Shown here piece after piece: positions 1 through 10,685 of a DNA stretch of 64,000 bases. The stretch covers positions 14,944,501 to 15,008,500 of the forward strand of contig OY540822.1 in assembly GCA_961205875.1 (NCBI GenBank), written 5' to 3'. This DNA comes from Sialis fuliginosa. Taxonomy: Eukaryota > Arthropoda > Insecta > Megaloptera > Sialidae. The position numbers were made by a program, and so were the translations under genes. The notes beneath the pieces were generated by a model. The model ran no database searches and was not told where the DNA came from. It saw only the letters and a program-made list of their open reading frames with translations. Each line of letters opens with the position of its first letter. The stretch's first letter is position 1.

Positions 1-1376
1 ATAGTCTAGATTATAAATAAATGTCTTGTCTTAAAACTATCTTAAGAAAATTTATTCAGATTGATATGAATAAAACAGTAGCTATATTACAGTCAAACCA
101 ATTGAAAATGTAGTGTTTTTAATATTAGAATAGTTGGAACTTAACAGGAACTTGTTGATTGCAAACATTCTCCAATTGGTTAGATAAATGTAAAAATAAA
201 TTTTAAATGAACTCCATTATTAAATATTCATAACAAGATCTTGAAAAATCAAATAGTAGAATGAATGTCTGTAGATACTGTAAAATGTATAACTGTGTAA
301 TTTGCAATAGCAAGGATTAGATCCTTTAGGGAGAGACAAATGAATTATTTTTAGTTTGTGATGTTATCATGTTCTTCTTATGCGCGATAAAAAAAATACC
401 AGCATAAAAAATCGAAAAAAATCAGTGTGTTTTTGACGGCATTACATAACAAGCGCGTATGTTATATAACAAACATTGGAGGGGGGGTGAATTGTTTATA
501 AATTGATGCCTTTTGATGCTTTCATTTGGGAAAAAATGTGCGAATATTTTATGTTTCCAGTCAAATATCACATCGACCTCGTTATTCAAATATTGCTTGC
601 GTAATTAACCCTTTCCACGCGCTCGCTCGCTGGCGATTTCTACCCCACAGTTAGTGTTCCTGATTCTGAATAAATATCGGTTATAATCTATTTCATCGGT
701 ATGTATGTTTAATTTCCTCGATATGCCCTGAATTAAAAACGCCCCATGGAAATTTTTCATCGCTGTCAAAGTGGTAAGATTCGGCTATAACGTGTTAATT
801 AATAATTATAAAAATCAATCGACAAATGAACATACTGTACGTATTATATATGTAAATGGTTTATGTAGGCGATGCTACTCTACCTCATTCCCGGTTTCAG
901 ATTGGATTTTACCATCGCACATCGCACATCGCCGACACTTCACGGGCATTAGTTATTTACCCTTTTAGTCAGTCAATTCAAATACCACTTTTATAGCTTA
1001 CAACCCTCAACATCTTAAATTCATTTCCTATTTTACATTCTTCCCTTCTGTCAACTTGTCTTAATGTTTATTTGTAAAATAAGACATAATCATTTGAAAC
1101 ACCCCTAAATTCTACATATTATCTTATGTTGAAATTTTGCAAAAGAAAAATACTTCATCTTCGCGGATTTTATTCTTGATCAGTTTGTAGTTTATATTGA
1201 AGAAAATTGATATTAATTATATATTACCCTACAATACAACAAATCATAGCAGTAAGAATAAAATCCGACGAATATATTTAACTTTTTAGACACACTTACA
1301 AGGAGTAAATGTAAGAAAAAACATGTTATTAATTTACTGAAAAATAGATGAACAATTCCTGAAAGTATCGGCAGGA
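1..1376. other. Non-coding; possible regulatory sequence
   Basis: No gene is supported. Bases 590-970 are less AT-rich and contain a GCGCTCGCTCGCTGGCG block (GAGA-factor-like CTCGCTCG) and a CATCGCACATCGCACATCGC short tandem repeat. This is the texture of enhancer or promoter DNA, but no specific function can be read. Confidence 0.4.
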
Positions 1377-1640
1377 TGAACGGTCGAAATAGAGTCGCAG
1401 CTTTAGAAAACGGAAAACTAGGTTATCCGGGCAAAAAAGCAAAAGTGCAAAACACCAGTCGGTCAAGCGAGTGATTGCCCACTGGATCATCAGGCCGACA
1501 CGACAGTGGTATAGCGTTATGTAACACGTATAGAGATTGATAAGTTGTGTAACGGACGTATTTTAATTACGTAACAGCGGAACGGTGTCGCGACACGAAA
1601 AAATGATCAAATTATCAACATTGTAACGCGATGGAGTGAT
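1377..1640. other. GC-richer island, possible 5' exon or regulatory block
   Basis: G+C and CpG rise clearly from about 1370 to 1720, with a perfect TGTCGCGACA palindrome near 1587. A 32-codon frame starts at 1377 (MNGRNRVAALENGKLGYPGK...). No protein family is recognised and no supporting exons were found. Confidence 0.25.
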
Positions 1641-1655
1641 TTACTGACAGTGGGT

Positions 1656-1700
1656 ACGTGTGTGTGTGTGTGTGTATGTGTGCACGTGCGTGCGTACACA
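1656..1700. repeat. (TG)n microsatellite, imperfect
   Basis: Alternating TG run passing into a TGCACGTGCGTGCG purine-pyrimidine tract, which can adopt Z-DNA. It sits at the edge of a GC-richer patch. Confidence 0.85.
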
Positions 1701-4294
1701 GGTGGGACTCAGATAGCGCGATATGTTGCGTTCGGGTAATATGCTATGTAATGTGAAACAGTTATATTTAAATTCTTATTTTTTTAATCGTGGGTAAAAT
1801 TCGAGAAAGTTAAATTTTGTACTTACCTTTTTGGATGTTATCATTACAATGAAGTATTTGTAAATAAGTAATAACAACAAAACCAAAAATAATAATTTTT
1901 TTGATTGGAAAGAAACATCAATTGATTCAAAGTTGTAAACCTTGAAAATATAGAACAAAACTGTATCAATATAAATTTTGTACGCTTCGACATATACAAG
2001 TTCGACTGTATAGCAAAAACATTAACACAAACAATAAATCAACTTTTCAAAATTTAAAATATTATTTCATTTTATGTAGCTACATCCTTCAATTAGTGGT
2101 ATTGGATGTAAAAATGTATAGTTTAATAGTTTCATAAATAGGCTCATTTCAAACGAACTAGTTATATAAAATAAATCAATATAGTACACGCAAATATAAA
2201 TGGAAAGTGTTGGTGTGAAAGAATGTTTTCCACAGTCAATGAAACCATTCAGAAAATCGTAATTCGAAGACACCTATCAAGAGCACAGTTGAAAATCAAT
2301 TATTTCTGGTATAAATCAGAGAACAGCGGCTTGGTATTAACACGTTAATTGCCGTCGGCGCATTGTTACAGTTTATAAACACTGTGGTTGTCAAATCTTG
2401 TAACATTTCACTATTTAAAATATTCGTATTATTGTAAATGCTGTTAATATTGATAACTGAGGGTTTTTTTAAGTAGTTCAGAAAATATATGTTTTATTCA
2501 AATCGGTTAACTATATAATCTATTTAAGAATAAAAAATATGTGTGGTAGTCTCAGAGAGTTTTTACAATTTTATTAATCAAATAAGTGGGTGATCTTTTA
2601 TAGAAATGTGTTTTATAATATATTTTCTTAATTTTATTATTTTATTTTTGAAAATGTATTTTTATATGTAGATTCTATAGTATTATACATTAGCGAGTCT
2701 TATTTGGTTATTATGTGTATGTGGGTTTGTTTAGTAAAGGGTTAAACGATGTTGATGTAGGTCAGTGAAGTAACCCAGCAAGAGGTAGAGCAGATATTAG
2801 CGAAAGGATAAAAGAGAATCGGTTGAAATTCGCATTGAAAAATAAAAATTATATCTGGTGGACCAGTAGCCATTGCAGACTTCAATTCGGGTATAGATAT
2901 TTTTAAAAAATTCACGCACATTATTTTTCACAGTGTCGACCATAGGCGTGGTGTGAGAGGGTCACAGAGGGGTGGGACAAGCGCTATTTGTTTTGATTAC
3001 GTCCCCAGAGTATGCCGCACATATATATTTTTTGATGAATAATGAAAGGGGGGGTTATTTTTTGCAAAAACAAAGGGCGGCTCTGGCCTAGAGTTTGAGG
3101 GACACCGTCATGTGAGAGGGGTAGGTGTATACAGAGGCGGGCCATGCGGGGAGTGCAGGGGGACGGGGGGAGGGGGGGCTGTTGATTTCTGGGTTACACA
3201 AACACACGTGTATCATTATTTATTACCAATGCCGTTTTTTTGGAAATGTTGGAATATTTTATATCGAAAATGTAAATAAATTCATTATCATATTTTTCAA
3301 TTGTTGTCAGTTTACCAGGTTTATATCATTTATTAAGAACACAATGTTCCGCTTCAAATTGAAAACATTTACTCTTGTAGATACCTATTATCTTAACTAA
3401 TATTATTGCAAATACTTACAATATATGATCATAGAAGGTTGTATTTACTTACTTTACGCTTCGTTTTATTTAAGACTTCCAGGGTGGCAGCTTTTATTTA
3501 AACCCTAGAAAAACATAACAAATATAAATACTACTGTACATAAAATAGTACCGATACTTAATTTCAATCAAAATAAAAACAAATTTTCATAAGAAAGTTT
3601 CTGAATCATTTAAAAAATACATATTATTAAATATCGGTACTACAACTTCAAGACATCACAAACATAAATTTCTACAAATTATTCTAACAATAAGACAATC
3701 ACATGTTCAACAATATAATCAAGATCCTAAGTAAAGGGTTGAAATTAATATAAAAATTAATAAGTCAATAAATACGTGTATTAAAAATTATATAAAATCA
3801 AAATGAAATTCCTAAAATACCTAAATCTGATAACAAAAAGGAAACAAATATTTCCATGTAGGGAGGAATCCAACAGGTGTGAAATCCTTGTGTGGAAAGG
3901 GTTAAATTAGGGTCATGTAATGCACTAAATATTCAACAAAGCACATCAAGTTAACATAATCAATATTGATACATCTAATTGATAAACCATTTCAATATTT
4001 TCAATGATTGTTTCCGAATAAATAGTTTGTAATTATATATTTAATATAAAAAGGAGTAATAAGAAAAAATGTATCGAACATTATTTTTATGTTTCGAAAC
4101 AGGCACAAAATATCATTGAAAGGGTTTAAGTCTGAAATTATTTTTTATCAGTAAATCAATGCAAAATTTAGTTGAATTTTTAACATTAATTAAAAGGTCA
4201 GTTTTAATATTTAAGTGATCGCGATTTCTTAGTTAGTTCAGGATTAAATTCTTATTGTTATTGAGTTGATATGTAAAAGGTTAAATGTTTCTAG
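1701..4294. other. Non-coding AT-rich DNA with transposon debris
   Basis: No gene. 2950-3200 is a G-rich relic containing GGGCGGCTCTGGCC, a usual remnant of DNA transposons. From 2736 onward AAAGGGTT boxes recur (2736, 3733, 3896, 4119), leading into the tandem array. A short AGTACCGATA inverted pair (3547 and 3632) was seen. Confidence 0.5.
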
Positions 4295-4740
4295 ATGTAA
4301 ATGATTGAATTATGTTTATGAATTATACGTGCATAGATATTGTGTCGTCAAATAAAGGGTTAAATCGATATTAGATTATGTTCCCAATAGAGCAAATATG
4401 AATAGAAATTAATGATTGAATTACGTATATGAATTATGATTGTAGTGCGGAATTTAACACATGGACAGTGATTGTATCGACATGTAAAGGGTTAAATCGA
4501 TATAATATGACGTTCCTAGTAAAACAGATACGAATAGAAGTAAATGATTGAATTATACGTGTATAGATATTGTTTCGTCAAGTGAAGGGTTAAATCGATA
4601 TTAGATGATGTTACCAATAGAGCAAATATGAATAGAAATTAATGATTGAACTATGTCTATGAATTATGATTAAAGTGCGAAGTTTAACACATGGACATGG
4701 ACATGGACAGTGATTGTGTCGACATGTAAAGGGTTAAGAT
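4295..4740 (+). repeat. Tandem array, ~236-bp dimeric unit ending in AAAGGGTTAA
   Basis: Two copies of a composite unit (anchors at 4354/4486 and 4584/4728; spacing 230 and 242 bp). Each composite holds two related half-units carrying AATGATTGAATTA and ending in an AAGGGTTAA box followed by ATCGAT. The second composite contains an expanded ATGGAC trinucleotide pair. More diverged AAAGGGTT boxes continue upstream to about 2736, suggesting a decayed larger array. Confidence 0.8.
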
Positions 4741-4841
4741 GGGATTAGGCACTTTTCTCAGTAGCTGGCCAATGGGAATCGGACACGTTTGACCAACCCA
4801 CGACCAGTTGTTTTAAAACAAAACCGATGTTTTTACTAAAC

Positions 4842-4895
4842 ATACACACACACACACACGCACGCACACACACACGCACACACACACGCACACAC
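4842..4895. repeat. (CA)n microsatellite with CG interruptions
   Basis: About 54 bp of CA dinucleotides interrupted by single CG steps, immediately after the tandem array. No other function is visible. Confidence 0.95.
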
Positions 4896-5710
4896 CAACA
4901 CCACTATTCCACATTAATGATATTCTGGACTGTATTTTTTCACAGGTTTTGTATAAATTATGCATCTGTAATTAAAACATAGCAAGGGTGGGGGTAATTA
5001 AAACCAGGGGACAAATAATTGTTTATCGAGCCCCCCCACCACTCGACCAATGATGATATATTATCGGAATTATTAAATGTGATTTATTAAAAACGACCCC
5101 GGCAGAGTAAAATAAAGCTCATTTGCATTTTTTAGTTGGAAAGGGAACACAAAATAATGTTTATGTTTGGATTAATGACAGTTGCTAAAGCAGGTGGGGT
5201 TCTCTCTACTGTTATATATTTTTACATAAAAAATCGGTACACATTTTGTACACCATTAAAATCAGTTCGACTATATTTTGTAAACGTCGGTTTCATCAAA
5301 TCGCGATATCACACCGGTTTACCGATTTCATATAAATTATGTACCACAGTGAGATTGAAACAAATATCACTTTGTTTATCGATCTATTCGCTGCTAGATA
5401 ACAATTACGTTTATTATATTATACAGTTGACACTATTTCTTACATTACTCGTAAATTTTATATACACTCAAGACAAATGCTCCATCGATTAAACTGTACA
5501 TAAATTATATATCTCCCTGACCTTCCTTATCTTCAGATTCATATGAGTTTATCTTCTTCAATCTCATTCTACTAATTTAACTAATTAATTTTATTAACAT
5601 ATTATTAGTTATTTGCAATTAAATTGAACGTATCTTACTAGGGTTAAGAAGTCAATTTTTTACAAAACGAGGCCATCTTGATTTAAAAAAAATCTATATG
5701 GGTGTAAAGG

Positions 5711-6120
5711 TACTGACGCCAGTCTTGGATCATACCCCAGTGTTGGAATCTTGTTTAATTAAATGTACTAAATTAGAAATATTTGTATAGACACTTAACT
5801 GGATGTCAAAATGGTGGACATTTAAACTAATTTTTAGTGTAATCTATTTATAAATTATTACATTATCATAGCATCTACTTTACATTGTTTAAAATTTTAC
5901 GATTCTTTATTTTATAACATTTGTGTCGTAGTACTTATCATTAAAAAGTGTCCATCACTGGGTGCACATTACATTAAAACAAACTAGTTAATTAAATTGT
6001 TTTAATAAAGAGATATTTGTTTTATTAGTAACATGAGATCATGAAAATTACAAAAAAGCCCATCAATCCCAAAAAAATTTGTATACCTTGCACTTAAAGG
6101 AGCCAAGACTGGTGCCAGTA
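5711..6120. mobile_element. Inverted-repeat MITE, family 'TACTGRCRCCAGTCTTGG'
   Basis: The left end TACTGACGCCAGTCTTGG at 5711 mirrors CCAAGACTGGTGCCAGTA ending at 6120. If the outer TA is the target duplication the element is Tc1/mariner-like, about 406 bp. No coding frame. A related copy lies at 30872-31405 and a half-copy, in the opposite orientation, at 58389. Confidence 0.7.
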
Positions 6121-6571
6121 TTTCACAAAGAAATAAGTCTTATGACTGACTCATCAACACCCAGTACAAATTTTTTTCTCCAAAGGGTTAAGAACATTTA
6201 GGAAGATCTAATTTTAATTTTTATCTTTCGTAGATATATAAATGGGTCGATTTTAATTTTCATTTGTTTTTGGAGAGGAGAGGTGATATTTGGAATAAAA
6301 TAATACTGTGTCGAGCTTTTGTAAATTCATAGACATAAATACACAAAATCACTGATCTAGCAGCAACAAAAAATTAACTACTTTTGCAATTAGCGTTGTT
6401 GGTTTTGTAAATTAAAATAGTATAATTAAATTATTTTGTGTACAAAATCAATATTTGTATAAAAATATAAAATATAACATATATAAAGAGTTACATAATG
6501 TGTAAATAAAAAAATGCTTAATAGATTTTATGATCATTTCGTATTTACACAAATAATAATACCCAACTAAT

Positions 6572-6860
6572 TAAACCAGCAGTCTTAAATAAATAATTTA
6601 GTAAATTAAATTAAATGGTTAACAATCGCTGGATTAAACTACAATCTACTATACACCACCATGCAGATTCTCATGTATTAAACCAGCAGTCCTCAACGAT
6701 AAATGTGTTATTATTTAATTTATTCTAAATCAAGATTTAGTTTAAACAATAAGTTGCGTTAAAATGTTTAGAACCGCTGGATAAAACTACAATCTACTAC
6801 ACTACATCATGCATAAAACAATCAATTAAATAAAATGGTTTAGAACTACTGAATAAAACT
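6572..6860. repeat. Tandem or nested mini-elements with CAGCRGT termini
   Basis: ACCAGCAGTC boxes at about 6576 and 6683 are followed by CGCTGGATTAAACTACAATC-type boxes at about 6631 and 6776, and a third decayed copy near 6840. TAAAC flanks recur beside each end (AATTAAAC against GATTAAAC). This resembles short hAT-like elements inserted repeatedly at the same motif or amplified in tandem. It abuts the foldback element at 6874. Confidence 0.5.
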
Positions 6861-6873
6861 AAAACAAATAACT

Positions 6874-7891
6874 CAGTGGCGAGGTGTGAAATTTTTAATA
6901 AGGGAAGCATATTTTGTAAATATGAAACACCTTAAGTTTAAGTTTTTACGTTTTTAAATAAATTCTTATATATTTATATAGTAACTAAATGATTCTACGT
7001 CTTATTTTCTTGTATTTTAGTCGATATTTGTATGACGAGTTGAAGTTCACTGCAGGAAATTTCACTAAAAAATTTTGAATTTTTGATTTCATTAAAAATA
7101 TGTTTATTGTATAGAAAATGACGTGAAAAGTTGTTTGTTTCAAACCGCAGGTCTGTATCTCAAAACGTTCTCGAGATATAGCCTCTCAAAGTTTTAGTTT
7201 TTTCAAATTTTTGGAGAAAACAGGCCATAACTTTTGAACGTGTGGTCGGAATTGATTTTAGTTGACGGATTTGAAATCAGCGTGTCAAAATCTATATAAT
7301 GACATGTATAATACTTTAAAATTCGACAAAAAAAATTTGGTCAAAAATCGACATTTTTTTAAGGTATACCCCTTTGAAATTTTTCGATTTTTCGCGAAAT
7401 TTTTTTTTTCGAATTTTAAGGTATTATACATGTCATTATATAGATTTTGACACGCTGATTCCAAATCCGTCAACTAAAATCAATTCCGACAACACGTTCA
7501 AAAGTTAGGGCCATTTTTCTTCAAAATTTTGAAAAAACTGAAACTTTGAGAGGCTATATCTCGAGAACGATTCAAGATACAGACCTGCGGTTTGAAACAT
7601 TCAACTTTTCGCGCAATTTTCTATACAATAAACATACTTTTAACGAAATAAAAAATTCGAAATTTTTTAGTGAAATTTTCTTCAGTGAACTTCAACTCGT
7701 CATACAAATATCGACTTAAATATAAGAAAATAAGACGTAGAGGTATTATAGTTTTATAATTCAGCGTGTAAATTAATATTATAAGCTATTTTTGATTATA
7801 TAATAAATAAAATAATATTTTAAAATTATTTATTAACTGAAAACACAGATTTGTATTAATTTACATTGCTTCCATGGACGCTACGCCACTG
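6874..7891. mobile_element. hAT-type foldback element with 8-bp TSD and giant palindromic core
   Basis: The left end CAGTGGCG at 6874 and right end CGCCACTG at 7891 are flanked by the perfect octamer AAATAACT (6866-6873 and 7892-7899), the hAT signature. Element length is 1018 bp with no transposase frame. Its core (6995-7740) is one long inverted repeat, annotated separately. Two long apparent reading frames at its centre, one on each strand and nearly identical in sequence, are by-products of the palindrome. Confidence 0.85.
6995..7740. repeat. 746-bp palindrome (two ~370-bp inverted arms)
   Basis: The left arm begins CTACGTCTTATTTTCTTGTA at 6995; the right arm ends with the matching complement at 7740. 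The symmetry axis is near 7367/7368 with little or no spacer. Arms match closely with scattered substitutions and small indels. The axis region reads as a near-perfect complement (TGACATGTATAATAC against GTATTATACATGTCA). Transcribed RNA would form a hairpin of about 370 bp. Half-length relatives lie near 13960 and 36765. Confidence 0.9.
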
Positions 7892-8144
7892 AAATAACTA
7901 CAGTATATTATATCTCGATATTATAAAAAAAATGCTCACAAACAAAAGCAACCAAAGTCTTTTTACGAGGTATTTTCATATTGTCTATGGATTTTAGCAA
8001 TATAAATTCTACAAAAATCAATCCATAAATATTAAATAAAACACAATTTAATACATGGTAAAAAGATTTTGTTTCTTTATAACACCAAGTATAATATTAA
8101 ATTCCATATTTTTTATTTTAATAATATAAATTACACTTACCTAT

Positions 8145-8327
8145 ACACAGGTAGAAACATTAACTTGTTCAAAGAAATCCTTGTTTTTTACTATATATAA
8201 CGAAAACAATATTTTCTTAATATAAATTAAATAAAATTAATCATTTTGACGAAAGTTGTATTAATAGTATATTTCTTATGTTCAGAAAAACAAGGATTTC
8301 TTGGCTCAAGTTAATTTTTAAGCTGTA
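8145..8327. mobile_element. Short mariner-like MITE (AACTTG..AAGAAATCCTTG family)
   Basis: ACACAGGTAGAAACATTAAC continuing TTGTTCAAAGAAATCC at the left faces the complement of GGATTTCTTGGCTCAAG at the right, forming about 45-bp inverted ends, with TA at both borders. Related single ends occur at 14490 and 14680. Confidence 0.65.
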
Positions 8328-9245
8328 TATTATAATAAAATAAAACATTTCTGCAGATTTTTTTAATTTGTATTCTTCATATGTGAAGTATACAATATTT
8401 TCCTGGCTTCACTTTACGAGTAAATGTTAGTAATTACAAGACATGTGCTTGAATATAAAAAATCTATAGGGCGTTCTATTTTTTTTAATCGATTTTTTAA
8501 ACTATCTAAATATAATACGAATATTGTACGTTTTATATGCTAATGTTCACGTTTGAGAATAGAAATCATCTCTTTGAAAATTGTGCGAAAATATCAAAAT
8601 CGATTAAATCAACAATCTTTTTCTTTGAATATTTTGATCAATTTTCAAAGACCGATTATTACCCTTAAACGTTAGTTTCAGCATCTAAAATATTTTCAAC
8701 TGTTCGTATTTTATAAAGACAGTTTATGAATACAAAAAAAATTATAAAATTTTGATTTTTATTTAGTTAAAATAAAAATATTTTCCATACTCCTGAAGAA
8801 TGAATGAGAAATACTTACTGACGTTTTTCTTCATTGAAAAAACTAATATTCTTGAAAAGTTTAAGGACATGCGCATAATGAAATAGAGTTAACATTTTAA
8901 AAATTTATTATTTTTTGTATTGTACAACAGTGGAGATATAGAAGTAAAATATACATACAAATAAGTTTATAAATGCTAAATATAATGTGCAATTAATATT
9001 AATGAAAAAAAAATCGACGCTTGTAATTTCTCTTATGAAAACTAGCTTTACTTTTCGTTAAAATATGTAAGTTTACAAACGTAAGAAAATTAAAACGTGC
9101 TAGTCTTCGTAACAAACGTCGATAAATATATGTTAGGGAAAAAAATTCGTTGTTATGAGTAAATACAGTGCCTTAAAATATTGCTACTCAATGAAATACA
9201 TAATTTTAAATAAAATAATAGCAAGTAAAAAAGTATTAATAATGA

Positions 9246-9329
9246 CACAGGCCGACAAAAAAAATCTTTTGCTGAATAGATTTAAGAATTTTAACTCTTC
9301 GTTGTACAATTTTTTTATGTCGGTCTGTG
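9246..9329. repeat. 84-bp hairpin
   Basis: CACAGGCCGACAAAAAAAAT at 9246 pairs with the complement of ATTTTTTTATGTCGGTCTGTG ending at 9329, leaving a loop of about 40 bases. Could be a minimal MITE; also has the size of a microRNA precursor, but the stem is homopolymer-rich. Confidence 0.55.
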
Positions 9330-9625
9330 ATATTAGTTAAATGCAAGCATGCATGAATAAAATTGGTACCTTAAAACCATATTTTTAAAGCTAAAATGAA
9401 GTTAATACAAAAATATATGTATGCATTTTTTGATATAATTTTCTAATATCTAATAATAAATATACATTAATAGGCACAGTCGAAATTTTAGAAACTGAAC
9501 TAATTTTATTTTTACACACATTGATGTTCGATTTCTACAATTTCCACTGTTTATATAAACTACCTCACACCTTTTTTTTATTGGGTATTTACTTATTTAC
9601 TATACTTAACCTAACAATAATAATA

Positions 9626-9962
9626 CAAATTCGGGAACATTGATTCTACAACCTAAAATATTATGTTCATAAAAATTGTTTTCTATAAAAAAAATTACCA
9701 CAACTTTTTTACGTGACGTCTTCTGTTTTATTAAATAGGACCCTGTATTTTTTATTGTAATATTCAATTTAAATTTCAAAAAAATTATAACATTTAATCA
9801 TGACTTTTAAGAGTAGATATATTCATGGAAGTAGAGACCTAAATGGTATAATAAAAAATACAAGATGCTATTTAAAAACAAATAATTAGCCAATCGATGT
9901 TTGTACAATTTTTTATAAAAGGTTGTAGAATCAATAATGTTCATTACTTTTCAACCAGACTG
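9626..9962. mobile_element. Mariner-type MITE, 337 bp, TA target duplication
   Basis: GGGAACATTGATTCTACAAC near the left end is the complement of GTTGTAGAATCAATAATGTT near the right end. The inverted homology continues inward to an AATAGGACCCTGTATTTTT / AATAGCATCTTGTATTTTT pair. TA flanks both ends. No open frame. Confidence 0.75.
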
Positions 9963-10350
9963 TACATAAAAATATATTTTAAAAAAAGAGCCAAACATAA
10001 AGTAAACCTGTGTGCCAAAATCCATCATTCTCTATAATATCAACTAATTGCAACAACTTCAGAATCCTAGATTTGATATCTTTAGTACATAGTATTTTCA
10101 TATTTTAAATTTTATATTTAGGGTATCGTCACCTAAAAAATACTGTGCTAGTGGAGCGATTATTTTTAAAAATCGAATTAAAATAGTTGTTCATATTTTT
10201 AGTGCTGTAATTTGCTATGAATTTTCTATTTTAAAAATATTGAATTACAATTCAATATAATTTTTTTCTGGCCCGTTATACTTTTCAACATGTTATATGG
10301 GCCATTTTTCTGTTCTGTTGTATATATTTAAAAAAAATCGGTTAGTCTAA

Positions 10351-10682
10351 TGTCCGGTATTATAAAGGACCTAACAAAATTTGTTAGCTAACAATTACAT
10401 TCAAATGGGGTATTAATTCTGTACTAGTATCTATGGATTAGTTATGGAATTTAGAGCAGTGACACTTTAACTAATTGTAACACAGTTGGCATCTTTGACC
10501 GTACAAAATAATTTTCATAACATCACCACTGTTTTAATACCGTTTGTATTTACCTACAACGCGTGCGCGAAACTTGTCAAAGTCATCAACAAACTCCAAA
10601 AGAACTGTCATATAAGTTTGATATTTCAGTTGAAAGTGCTTGCTAGCTAACAAATTTGTTAGGTCCTTTATGATACCGGACA
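10351..10682. mobile_element. PIF/Harbinger-like MITE with TAA target duplication
   Basis: Termini TGTCCGGTATTATAAAGGAC (10351) and its complement (ending 10682) extend to about 43-bp inverted repeats that include CTAACAAATTTGTTAGCTA. TAA flanks both ends (10348-10350, 10683-10685), the TWA pattern of PIF/Harbinger. The 332-bp element carries no transposase. Confidence 0.78.
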
Positions 10683-10685
10683 TAA

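Noticed and set aside
3547..3641. AGTACCGATA / TATCGGTACT inverted pair
   Set aside because: Only about ten bases pair across a 75-base AT-rich spacer; common by chance here.
5136..5492. 118-codon frame on the plus strand
   Set aside because: It begins with TTG, not ATG, resembles no family, and a frame of this length is not far from chance expectation in DNA this AT-rich.
7262..7473. Two 62-codon frames, one per strand, with nearly identical predicted peptides
   Set aside because: They are mirror images produced by the palindrome centre; no protein evidence is implied.
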